DNA of 5,486 nucleotides from an uncultured Actinomyces sp. (GCA_937926415.1 CALBAF010000230.1:1-5486), one strand, 5' to 3'. Positions 1-4,801 are shown, counted from the first letter of the stretch. Made by a program: numbers and translations. The notes: a model not told the origin generated them from the letters alone.

Positions 1-1
1 C

Positions 2-466
2 GATACGGCCCGTATCGCGGCGTCCGACCCGCGGCTGTGGACAGCGATTTTGGCCGGGAACGCCGGCCCCGTCGCGGACATCTTGCGTGAGCTGCGCGGC
101 GACTTGGATGACCTCCTCACTCACTTGGAGGCCGCCGCCGATTTAGGGCCCCTTCGCGGAGGCAGTGTCGGCGCTATCAACCGCGTCATGACCGCCGGAA
201 ACCAGGGAGTCTCGCGGATTCCCGGCAAGCACGGTGGGGCTCCCTCTCGGTATCGCGAGATCGAGGTTTTGATCCCGGATGAGCCCGGCGCGCTCGGACG
301 CCTTTTTGGTGAGCTCGGCGAGAGCGGCATCAACATCGAAGACCTCGTCCTCGAACACTCTGCGGGCGCCCAGGCCGGCGTCGCCCGTGTCATGATTGAC
401 CCGGCGGTCGCAGACCGCTGCGTCGCCGACCTGCAGGAGCGCGGTTGGCGACTCATCACCCACTAA
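2..466 (+). CDS. tyrA: Prephenate dehydrogenase, C-terminal part with ACT domain (5' end outside window)
   Basis: This enzyme oxidatively decarboxylates prephenate to 4-hydroxyphenylpyruvate with NAD+ in cytoplasmic tyrosine synthesis. The frame is open from base 2 to TAA at 464-466, giving 154 visible residues; the NAD-binding N-terminal half lies upstream of the window. The first residues, RIAASDPRLWTAI followed by an N-A pair, are the helical dimerisation-domain signature of TyrA (R-A-SDP-LW-I-N). From visible residue 85 to the end there is an ACT domain: EIEVLIPDEPGALGRLFGEL, then GINIEDL. In this family the ACT domain usually binds an aromatic amino acid, so feedback inhibition by tyrosine or phenylalanine is likely (inference). 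The cmk start follows after 26 bp with its own ribosome binding site, so the two are probably co-transcribed. A TTG at 50 is only an internal codon. The family assignment is strong; the substrate (prephenate rather than arogenate) cannot be decided from this part. Confidence 0.92.
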   Translation, partial: DTARIAASDPRLWTAILAGNAGPVADILRELRGDLDDLLTHLEAAADLGPLRGGSVGAINRVMTAGNQGVSRIPGKHGGAPSRYREIEVLIPDEPGALGRLFGELGESGINIEDLVLEHSAGAQAGVARVMIDPAVADRCVADLQERGWRLITH

Positions 467-477
467 ACGACCTCGGT

Positions 478-483
478 GAGGAG
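478..483 (+). promoter_or_regulatory. Ribosome binding site of cmk
   Basis: GAGGAG lies 9 nt before the ATG at 493, a normal Shine-Dalgarno distance. It decides the cmk start against the far-upstream TTG at 445, which would overlap tyrA, and against the ATG at 505, which would be 21 nt away. The in-frame TTG at 490 directly before the ATG cannot be fully excluded. Confidence 0.75.
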
Positions 484-492
484 AACGTTTTG

Positions 493-1227
493 ATGAACGA
501 CACGATGCGTCGGGATGCGATTTCTCGCGTTGGCATCACGATTGCCATCGACGGGCCGGCCGGCTCGGGCAAGTCGACGGTCTCGAAGGCCCTGGCGACG
601 CGTCTGGGCATCGGCTACCTTGATACGGGCGCCATGTACCGTGCGCTCACCTGGTACTGCATGGAGCAGGGCCTCGACCTGGAGGACACTGCCGCCGTCG
701 CTGCAGCCGCGGATTCGATGCCTCTGCGCCTTGTCTCTGATCCCTCTGATCCGCACGTGTGGGTGGGGGAGCGTGAGATCACTCAGGAGATCCGCGAGCC
801 GCGCATCGCCCTCGCGATCAAGCACATTTCGACGAATCTCGACGTGCGCGCGTCGATGGCAACCGAGCAGCGTCGGCGCATGATGGAGGCCCGTGAAGAG
901 GGCTCCGGCATGATCGCGGAGGGACGCGACATCACGACCGTCGTCTGCCCCGACGCAGATGTTCGCATCCTCTTGCAAGCCGATCAGGAAGCCCGCCTGC
1001 GACGCCGGACGCTCGAGCTGTACGGTGACGCGACCGAGGAGCACATGGAGATCGTGCGTGCCCAGGTCGAGGGACGCGACAAGGCCGACTCCCAGGTGTC
1101 TGAGTTCATGGTCGCCGCCCCCGGCGTTGAGACGGTGGACTCGACGGGCCTCGACATCGAAGGCGTGTGCGAGGCCATCCTCGTCTTCGTCGATCGCGAT
1201 CTCGAGGTGCGCGACGCCTCGCGCTGA
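493..1227 (+). CDS. cmk: Cytidylate kinase (CMP/dCMP kinase)
   Basis: Transfers phosphate from ATP to CMP or dCMP, supplying CDP/dCDP for RNA, DNA and lipid precursors in the cytoplasm. The product is 244 residues, close to the usual 220-235 with a short N-terminal lead. The P-loop GPAGSGKST is at residues 21-29, after the strand ITIAID. It is followed by YLDTGAMYR (42-50), the NMP-binding motif corresponding to LDSGAIYR of the E. coli enzyme. EGRDITTVVCPDADVRILL begins at 143 (R145, D146 nucleotide contacts). A lid-like, Arg-rich segment and an R-D-K-A-D-S stretch, matching the R-D-x-x-D pattern near the family's CMP-binding arginines, come next. The start is set by the Shine-Dalgarno at 478-483. 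The gene lies 26 bp after tyrA and is probably in the same operon. In many actinobacteria der follows immediately or is fused to cmk; here a terminator hairpin and a convergent gene follow instead. Identification is near certain. Confidence 0.97.
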   Translation: MNDTMRRDAISRVGITIAIDGPAGSGKSTVSKALATRLGIGYLDTGAMYRALTWYCMEQGLDLEDTAAVAAAADSMPLRLVSDPSDPHVWVGEREITQEIREPRIALAIKHISTNLDVRASMATEQRRRMMEAREEGSGMIAEGRDITTVVCPDADVRILLQADQEARLRRRTLELYGDATEEHMEIVRAQVEGRDKADSQVSEFMVAAPGVETVDSTGLDIEGVCEAILVFVDRDLEVRDASR

Positions 1228-1246
1228 GAGTAAGAAGCAATATACG

Positions 1247-1280
1247 TGAGTGCCCCGTACCGGAAGGTACGGGGCACTCA
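1247..1280. terminator. Bidirectional hairpin terminator between convergent genes
   Basis: A perfect 15-bp inverted repeat (1247-1261 with 1266-1280) closes on a GGAA tetraloop on the + strand. It starts 19 bp after the cmk stop and lies 11 bp past the end of the - strand gene, so it can serve both. The + side has no U-run. On the - side the following bases (CGTATATTGCTTCTTAC) are moderately U-rich, so termination of the - strand gene is better supported. U-poor terminators are common in actinobacteria. Confidence 0.75.
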
Positions 1281-1291
1281 GGCCATAGGTG

Positions 1292-1828
1292 TCAGTATCC
1301 GGTTCCGTAGGGGCCCTGTCCGCCCTGCACGCCGTAGGAAGGGTAGCCGCCCTGCTGGTTACCGTACGTTCCGGTGCCGTACACCTGGGACCCGGGCTGC
1401 GGCGCGCCCGCCTGCGGGTAGTTCGCGGTGCCGTAGCTGGGACCCGTGACACCGTACTGCGGCCCATTGGGGCCGTTGAATGTCGTCGTCGGGGTCGAGT
1501 TGCGCTGGGTGGCCTTGAAGATCGCGTAACGTACCAGGATGCCGCCACCGACGATGAGGATCGCTAGGATCCAGGAAATGATCGTGATGGTGGGATTGTT
1601 GGAGTGTGAGCGGATTCGGATGCGCTTCGCGGGCATCGTCACAGTCTGCATCTGTGCCTGCGTTGCCTGAGTGACGCTGGTCGGCGCCTGTACGGACACG
1701 CTTGAAGGCGCGCTCACCGCCGGGCTCGCTAGCGCAGCCGAGCCCTGCGTGACGAATGCGGGTGCAATGAAGCCTGCGCCCGCCAGCGCAAGGCTTGCGC
1801 TGAGCGAGAGGAGTCGTCGGTTCATCAT
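1292..1828 (-). CDS. Hypothetical exported/membrane protein with Tyr-Gly-Pro-Gln-rich C-terminal tail
   Basis: I do not recognise this 178-residue protein. Residues 1-34 look like a Sec signal: MMNRR, a hydrophobic stretch (LLSLSASLALAGAGFIAPAF), then a possible cleavage site after A-L-A (A34). Residues 35-66 are rich in Ser, Ala, Val, Thr and Gln and resemble a disordered linker. A basic patch, AKRIRIRSH (67-75), comes just before one clear membrane segment, about 80-99 (ITIISWILAILIVGGGILV). Residues 118-178 are low complexity, with nine Tyr, many Gly/Pro/Gln/Asn and recurring Y-G pairs, ending PYGTGY. If the signal is cleaved the tail would be cytoplasmic (type I topology), but the basic patch before the membrane segment fits that poorly, so topology is open. 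Start: ATG 1828 has a weak GAGAGA 8 nt upstream (1837-1842); ATG 1825 is the alternative. An in-frame start at 1909 would put a non-signal-like extension ahead of the signal peptide. The gene is convergent with cmk and stands alone. Reality of the gene is well supported; function is unknown. Confidence 0.82.
   Translation of the reverse strand: MMNRRLLSLSASLALAGAGFIAPAFVTQGSAALASPAVSAPSSVSVQAPTSVTQATQAQMQTVTMPAKRIRIRSHSNNPTITIISWILAILIVGGGILVRYAIFKATQRNSTPTTTFNGPNGPQYGVTGPSYGTANYPQAGAPQPGSQVYGTGTYGNQQGGYPSYGVQGGQGPYGTGY
1295..1477 (-). repeat. Low-complexity Y-G repeat region inside the coding sequence
   Basis: This segment encodes residues 118-178 of the exported protein. It contains degenerate units built on G-P-x-Y-G, Y-G-T and G-G-Y-P-x-Y-G, with 9 Tyr in 61 residues and almost no charged residues. 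The units are irregular, so this is compositional repetition and not an exact tandem repeat. Confidence 0.6.
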
Positions 1829-1867
1829 CAAAAGAATCTCTCGTGTGCGTTGGGCAGGACGGGTACC

Positions 1868-1873
1868 AGTGTA
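1868..1873 (-). promoter_or_regulatory. Possible -10 element for the Y-G-tail protein gene
   Basis: On the - strand TACACT fits the TANNNT pattern of actinobacterial -10 elements and would start a leader of about 33 nt before the ATG at 1828. I see no convincing -35 at the right distance, so support is weak. Confidence 0.25.
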
Positions 1874-1983
1874 GCCGTCCGAGGCTGAGTGGGAGCACGC
1901 ATCGGTCACGAGGTGGTACGCCCAGTTTTGGTTCTGGCCGTAGGCTTATGTGTGTGGATGTGTCGCGGCGCACTGTGGTCGGC

Positions 1984-2013
1984 TTGCTTCGCCCAATTAA
2001 GATGCGCTATAGT
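1984..2013 (+). promoter_or_regulatory. Promoter of tRNA-Pro
   Basis: A -35-like TTGCTT (1984-1989) and a -10 TATAGT (2008-2013) are separated by 18 bp. Initiation near 2020 would give a leader of about 25 nt before the mature tRNA at 2045. The leader contains a small inverted repeat, GTCGC/GCGAC (2021-2034), which may help 5' processing. The position directly before a stable RNA gene supports the call. Confidence 0.6.
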
Positions 2014-2044
2014 TCTACAGGTCGCCACGGCGACGAACTAAATA

Positions 2045-2118
<74 letters not shown>

Positions 2119-2125
2119 CGGTAAG

Positions 2126-2156
2126 AACCGCGAGAACTCGTTTCTCGCGGTTTTTT
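2126..2156 (+). terminator. Rho-independent terminator of tRNA-Pro
   Basis: An 11-bp perfect stem (2126-2136 with 2142-2152) closes a 5-nt loop, CTCGT. The 3' arm runs into six T (2151-2156). It begins 8 nt after the tRNA discriminator base. This is the only hairpin in the window with a classical U-run. Confidence 0.93.
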
Positions 2157-2247
2157 CTATGCCAGGTGCGATTGATGGACGCAGGGCTGAGTCTTGGGGA
2201 CCTCGGTCCTTGGTCGGTCAGAGCTGTTCGTTTGTAACCGAAATGTG

Positions 2248-2325
2248 ATGCAACGATTTTTGCTTTTATTTCCGCTGGTAAATTGCGGTTTTCTGCTAAT
2301 CTTTCGCCTATTTATGCAGGTCTGA
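2248..2325 (+). CDS. Possible small hydrophobic peptide (25 aa), unconfirmed
   Basis: ATG at 2248 opens 25 codons to TGA at 2323-2325. The peptide starts MQRFLLLFPLVNCGFLLIF and ends RLFMQV, long enough to span a membrane once. No Shine-Dalgarno is visible. A GTG lies directly before the ATG (2245), and a weak TTGGTC/TGTAAC pair (2210-2215, 2233-2238, 17-bp spacer) could in principle give a leaderless or near-leaderless transcript. The hydrophobicity may simply come from the T-rich local sequence, since T-rich codons encode Phe and Leu. I list it because it is the only open frame in this stretch with any coherent character. It is more likely chance than gene. Confidence 0.15.
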   Translation: MQRFLLLFPLVNCGFLLIFRLFMQV

Positions 2326-2387
2326 GAGCTGATAACCGTCTACTGACTCGGTCACATTTCCTTCAATCGCTGCAGTAAACTGTTTCA

Positions 2388-2423
2388 CAGGTCGAAGTCG
2401 TCAACGGGGATGATTTCGACCTG
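2388..2423 (+). other. Strong hairpin of unknown function, better paired as + strand RNA
   Basis: CAGGTCGAAGTCGTC (2388-2402) pairs along its full 15 bp with GATGATTTCGACCTG (2409-2423) around the loop AACGGG. Thirteen pairs are Watson-Crick and two are G-U (2397/2414 and 2400/2411). In a - strand transcript those two would be A-C mismatches, so the fold favours + strand RNA. No U-run follows (CTTATCTATG). It could be a U-poor terminator for an unannotated + strand transcript, part of a small RNA, or a protein-binding palindrome. Confidence 0.5.
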
Positions 2424-2526
2424 CTTATCTATGTGGCCACGGTGATGGTCAAGTGTGGTAGCGGCGCATTCACTCGTGGTCCAGTGCACACACCGATATG
2501 CGCACGAGCCGCGTGAGTTGGCCCGA

Positions 2527-2575
2527 CGCACAGCCCGGCCTCGTCCATGAAGAACGAGGCCGGGGAACGTGTGCG
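2527..2575 (-). terminator. Hairpin terminator downstream of the DUF421 gene
   Basis: An 11-bp perfect GC-rich stem (2534-2544 with 2554-2564) with a 9-nt loop sits 26 bp past the stop of the - strand gene. An outer 6-bp stem (2527-2532 with 2570-2575) extends it across an internal loop. There is no U-run, as with most hairpins here. No gene ends on its + side, so it is assigned to the - strand unit. Confidence 0.7.
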
Positions 2576-2590
2576 CAGTCGGACAGTCTT

Positions 2591-3385
2591 TTACTGCGCG
2601 GGAGTCTCTTCGGTACTGCCCGGATCCACCGCGAAGTCCTCCAGTGTCGGATTCGCAGTTTCCGGGTTCTGGAACTCGGTCACCATCGTCACCTCGTTGA
2701 TAGCCGGATCAGATACTGTCATCGCAGTTGTGTTTCCCGTCTGAGAGACGATGTTCAGCCGGTTGTTGGCGTCAAGTTCGACAACGAAGAGATCCTCCAC
2801 GTCGCCGATGCCCGCCGACGAAAGCTCTGTGCGCAACCATTCCTCGTCGCGATGTGCCAACTTGAGGTTGTCGGTCACGACCTGGCCACTGGACACCAGG
2901 ACGTAGTTGACGCCGCCCTCGCCCTTGTGCCGTACCGTCAGGGAGCCGTTGGCTTCGCGCTGTACGAGGCTGATGTCGCTCAGTGAAAAGATGCCCATGC
3001 CGCGTAGCTCTGCGAGAAACTCGACTGGGTCGAGCTTGTGATCCGTGTTGTCGAGCGCGTCCTGAGTAAATCGCCCGCCCTCGATGATCGTGTACGCCTT
3101 TCCCATCACGAGCGAGCGGGTCGACATGAACGTCGACATCAGGTAGTTCAGGCCGGAGATGATTCCAAAGGTAACGAGCAGGAAGCTGATGTACTCCGCG
3201 AACGAGATTGCGTGGTTGTAGATGACGCCGCCGATAATGCCACCGAGGATAAAGTTCCCGATAAAGTCGATCGGTGTCAGCTGGACCGTCCGCTGCTTGC
3301 CCGTGAGGCGCAGGTGGAGGACGATCAGGGTGACACCGATCAGGAGCTTAAAGACCGTCATTTCGAAACCATGAAGATCGAACAT
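2591..3385 (-). CDS. DUF421 (YetF-like) membrane protein
   Basis: A 264-residue inner-membrane protein of the YetF/DUF421 family, whose biochemical role is not established. Three membrane segments are visible at about residues 9-27, 38-57 and 61-80. Family hallmarks are LTGKQ (27-31) and LTPIDFIGNFILGGIIGG (36-53), matching the LLGK and ITPFDF-LILGE pattern of B. subtilis YetF. A soluble domain (about 95-205) follows, with F-L-A-E-L-R-G-M-G-I-F-S (123-134), corresponding to the L-L-R-x-x-G-x-F-S motif. Then come GQVVTDNLKLA (167-177) and EEWLRTEL (181-188), corresponding to G-x-I-x-x-D-N-L and the D-E-Q-W-L motif. Residues from about 216 on form an acidic, Pro/Thr-rich tail not typical of the family. 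ATG 3385 is the furthest possible start, since an in-frame TAG lies four codons upstream; no Shine-Dalgarno is visible, and a -10-like TAGACT ends 6 nt before it. The gene begins 46 bp after the PH-domain gene on the same strand. Confidence 0.88.
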   Translation of the reverse strand: MFDLHGFEMTVFKLLIGVTLIVLHLRLTGKQRTVQLTPIDFIGNFILGGIIGGVIYNHAISFAEYISFLLVTFGIISGLNYLMSTFMSTRSLVMGKAYTIIEGGRFTQDALDNTDHKLDPVEFLAELRGMGIFSLSDISLVQREANGSLTVRHKGEGGVNYVLVSSGQVVTDNLKLAHRDEEWLRTELSSAGIGDVEDLFVVELDANNRLNIVSQTGNTTAMTVSDPAINEVTMVTEFQNPETANPTLEDFAVDPGSTEETPAQ

Positions 3386-3391
3386 GAGAGC

Positions 3392-3397
3392 AGTCTA
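3392..3397 (-). promoter_or_regulatory. Candidate -10 element giving a leaderless DUF421 transcript
   Basis: TAGACT on the - strand fits TANNNT and is separated from the ATG at 3385 by 6 nt. Transcription would then begin at or very near the A of the start codon. No Shine-Dalgarno is present to explain initiation otherwise. I see no good -35, which is often poorly conserved at such actinobacterial promoters. Read-through from the PH-domain gene is not excluded. Confidence 0.4.
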
Positions 3398-3431
3398 TTC
3401 GCACGTGGGGACGCGGTTTGGCGTGGTGTGA

Positions 3432-3944
3432 TTAACTCGTCGGATCCGCGTCGATAGCTCCCTGGATGTCGTTGAAGAGCAGATTGGAGATCTCGACCTG
3501 CACCGTCTCAACCTTCGGCACGTCGCGCAGCAGCAACGGATCGTCAGCGGAGGTCTGGAGGGCGAGGGTTCCGCAGCCGAAGATTCGGTCGTCGAAGTTC
3601 TTTTCGATCTGAATGTCGGAGATGCGGGTGAGCGGCAGGTCGTGACCGGTGCGCGTGAAGACGCCAGTGCGGGTGATGACTCGCTTCGTCGTGACCGTGT
3701 AGGTGGTCGATGACCACTTGATCCACGGAACGACGATGAGCGGAATCGACAGGAGGAGGACGGCGATCCAGATGGTCGGAAGCGCCCAGTAACGCGCGTT
3801 CTCCGGAACGTAGAATGAGCCGACCGCCGCTGCGATCACGAGGAGTGACTCCACGATGATCGCGGGGAGCAGGGTCTTAATGTGGGTGTGCATGTGGCGG
3901 ACGACGATCTCGTCCTCGCTGAGGAGCTTCTGTGACAATGCCAT
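3432..3944 (-). CDS. Membrane-anchored bacterial PH-domain protein (DUF304 / bPH2, YdbS/YdbT-like)
   Basis: A 170-residue protein of the bacterial pleckstrin-homology family; the family's exact function is mostly unknown and is thought to involve the cell envelope. The order is a short cytoplasmic lead (LLSEDEIVVRHMHTH), two membrane segments (about 24-46 and 53-75, split by VPENARYW), then a PH domain from about 76 to 165. The PH core shows the family pattern YTVTTKRVITRTGVFTR (82-98), LPLTRISDIQI and F-G-C-G-T-L, i.e. a T-x-x-R-x-I-x-R-x-G strand pair followed by I-x-x-I and F-G-x-G. Start: ATG 3944 is chosen because LLSEDEIV is the expected family N-terminus. A GTG at 3983 would add 13 residues without family character. 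There is no Shine-Dalgarno, but a -10-like CATGAT ends 6 nt before the ATG. It lies 59 bp after tag and 46 bp before the DUF421 gene, and may form a two-gene membrane unit with the latter. Confidence 0.87.
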   Translation of the reverse strand: MALSQKLLSEDEIVVRHMHTHIKTLLPAIIVESLLVIAAAVGSFYVPENARYWALPTIWIAVLLLSIPLIVVPWIKWSSTTYTVTTKRVITRTGVFTRTGHDLPLTRISDIQIEKNFDDRIFGCGTLALQTSADDPLLLRDVPKVETVQVEISNLLFNDIQGAIDADPTS

Positions 3945-3950
3945 GGCACT

Positions 3951-3956
3951 ATCATG
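3951..3956 (-). promoter_or_regulatory. Candidate -10 element giving a leaderless PH-domain transcript
   Basis: CATGAT on the - strand matches TATGAT at five of six positions and stands 6 nt before the ATG at 3944, the same spacing as at the DUF421 gene. No -35 and no Shine-Dalgarno are visible. Support rests on the spacing and the missing ribosome binding site. Confidence 0.3.
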
Positions 3957-4003
3957 CCAGATTCGGCGGGCCTGTGAGGGCACCCGCTTCGTCAGCCGGC
4001 GGC

Positions 4004-4639
4004 TCAGCGAGGCCTGCGGTGCGTTCCGATAATGTCTGTGTTCACGATACCGATTGCCGCCATCAGCGCGAGCATCGTCGTGGGACCCACGAAATTAAAA
4101 CCGCGACTCTTGAGGGCGGCCGCGAGAGCCACCGACTCCGGCAGCTGCGTGGGGACCTCCTCGCCGCTGCGCGGGCGTGGATCGCAGGCGGGGCGGTACG
4201 ACCACACGAGCTCTCCCAGATGGGACGGGCCGTCGGATGCTTTGGAACCGAGTCTCATCGCGACCGTCGCGCGAGCGTTGGTGACCGCAGCCTCGATCTT
4301 GCGGCGGTTATGAATGATCCCGGGCGCGCTCACGAGGCGATCGACGTCCTCGCTCGTGAAAGCGGCGACGCGATCAGGAACAAATCCGTGAAACGCCTGC
4401 CGGAATGCCTCCCGTTTGGCCAGAACGGTGCGCCATGAGAGACCAGCCTGGAAACCTTCCAAGACGAGACGCTCGAAGACGCCGGCCTCGTCGTGGACGG
4501 GCAGCCCCCATTCGGTGTCGTAGTAACTGCGTAACAGCTCATCATGGGAGGCCCACGTGGGCCGGATGAGTCCGTCATCGCACAGGGTGAGTCCGGAGGC
4601 TAGGGGGAGAACTGCGGATTGGGTGAGTGTTGTGTCCAT
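4004..4639 (-). CDS. tag: DNA-3-methyladenine glycosylase I, apparently without the zinc site
   Basis: Base-excision repair enzyme that removes 3-methyladenine from alkylated DNA. The 211-residue protein follows E. coli Tag throughout. W29 aligns with W6, then Y39 and DTEWG (41-45), LEGFQAGLSWRTVLAKRE (60-77), PGIIHNRRKIEA (106-117), LVWSY (144-148) and LKSRGFNFVGPTTMLALMAA (176-195). E61 matches the key acidic residue E38; Y39, W44 and W69 match pocket residues Y16, W21 and W46. The zinc ligands are missing: C4, H17, H175 and C179 of E. coli align with P27, Y40, D202 and T206. The N-terminus carries about 23 extra residues and the C-terminus is short, ending in an Arg-rich THRRPR. ATG 4639 is supported by AGGA 7 nt upstream. 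The gene lies between der and the PH-domain gene; two DnaA-box-like 9-mers stand 53-91 bp upstream. The family is certain; activity is likely but unproven. Confidence 0.93.
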   Translation of the reverse strand: MDTTLTQSAVLPLASGLTLCDDGLIRPTWASHDELLRSYYDTEWGLPVHDEAGVFERLVLEGFQAGLSWRTVLAKREAFRQAFHGFVPDRVAAFTSEDVDRLVSAPGIIHNRRKIEAAVTNARATVAMRLGSKASDGPSHLGELVWSYRPACDPRPRSGEEVPTQLPESVALAAALKSRGFNFVGPTTMLALMAAIGIVNTDIIGTHRRPR

Positions 4640-4646
4640 GTGTCGA

Positions 4647-4650
4647 TCCT
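4647..4650 (-). promoter_or_regulatory. Ribosome binding site of tag
   Basis: AGGA on the - strand (inside CAGGATC) stands 7 nt before the ATG at 4639 and supports that start, contrasting with the two genes downstream that lack any such site. Confidence 0.6.
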
Positions 4651-4691
4651 GCGTGTGTGGTGGTCACCGGTCAAGGGGCAGCCGTGACGCT

Positions 4692-4700
4692 TGTGGATAA
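4692..4700 (-). promoter_or_regulatory. DnaA-box-like 9-mer (exact consensus)
   Basis: TTATCCACA on the - strand is an exact match to the classical DnaA box TTATNCACA. It lies in the non-coding gap between der and tag, 53 bp upstream of the tag start codon. Confidence 0.5.
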
Positions 4701-4721
4701 CGACGCCGGTTGAAACGTGCC

Positions 4722-4730
4722 TGTGGATAC
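4722..4730 (-). promoter_or_regulatory. Second DnaA-box-like 9-mer (one mismatch)
   Basis: GTATCCACA on the - strand differs from the consensus only at the first base. It has the same orientation as the box at 4692 and starts exactly 30 bp from it, about three helical turns, so both would face the same side of the DNA. Confidence 0.4.
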
Positions 4731-4757
4731 ACGCCAGGGGAGTGCAGGTACGGGTGT

Positions 4758-4785
4758 GGCCCGCTCCCAAGAAGGGAAGCGGGCC
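4758..4785 (-). terminator. Hairpin terminator of der
   Basis: An 8-bp GC-rich stem (4758-4765 with 4778-4785) continues, past a bulged A4777, into 3 more C-G pairs around the loop AAGAA. It begins 16 bp past the der stop on the - strand. A further CAGGT/ACCTG pair (4745-4749 with 4790-4794) may extend it. There is no U-run. It separates der from tag. Confidence 0.65.
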
Positions 4786-4801
4786 GCGCACCTGAGCGTG
4801 A

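Larger units (their letters stand above)
2157..2533. other. Gene-poor stretch between tRNA terminator and the convergent DUF421 gene
   Basis: About 375 bp carry no recognisable protein gene. Bases 2221-2340 are about 42% GC by my count, clearly below the rest of the window. The stretch holds a 25-codon hydrophobic open frame (2248-2325), a strong hairpin (2388-2423), a smaller inverted repeat CTGT-TTC-ACAG (2380-2390) and an 8-bp palindrome GTGGCCAC (2433-2440). I see no copy of the tRNA 3' end, no integrase and no terminal inverted repeats. Confidence 0.6.

Noticed and set aside
445..492. Upstream TTG start for cmk overlapping tyrA
   Set aside because: No ribosome binding site at a proper distance, and the extra residues have no family counterpart. 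GAGGAG at 478-483 points to ATG 493.
463..1548. Long open frame on the - strand (361 codons) across cmk and beyond
   Set aside because: It lies antisense to the cmk reading frame, which has full family motifs, and then crosses the terminator and the Y-G-tail gene. It is Arg/His-rich, typical of an antisense shadow in high-GC DNA.
1829..1909. Longer start (1909) for the Y-G-tail protein
   Set aside because: The added 27 residues are polar and would bury the signal peptide; the natural signal start MMNRR is at 1828.
2271..2292. CCGC...GCGG followed by TTTT as a terminator
   Set aside because: Only four base pairs with a nine-base loop; too weak to call.
2318..2360. TPP-riboswitch-like CTGAGA followed by GATAACCGTC
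   Set aside because: Only the hexamer matches. The paired arms, the ACCCTT and GAACCTGAT segments and a downstream thiamine gene are all missing.
2498..2986. 162-codon + strand frame over the DUF421 gene
   Set aside because: It is antisense to a gene with clear family motifs and crosses the terminator hairpin; its composition (Arg, His, Val-Asp runs) is that of a shadow.
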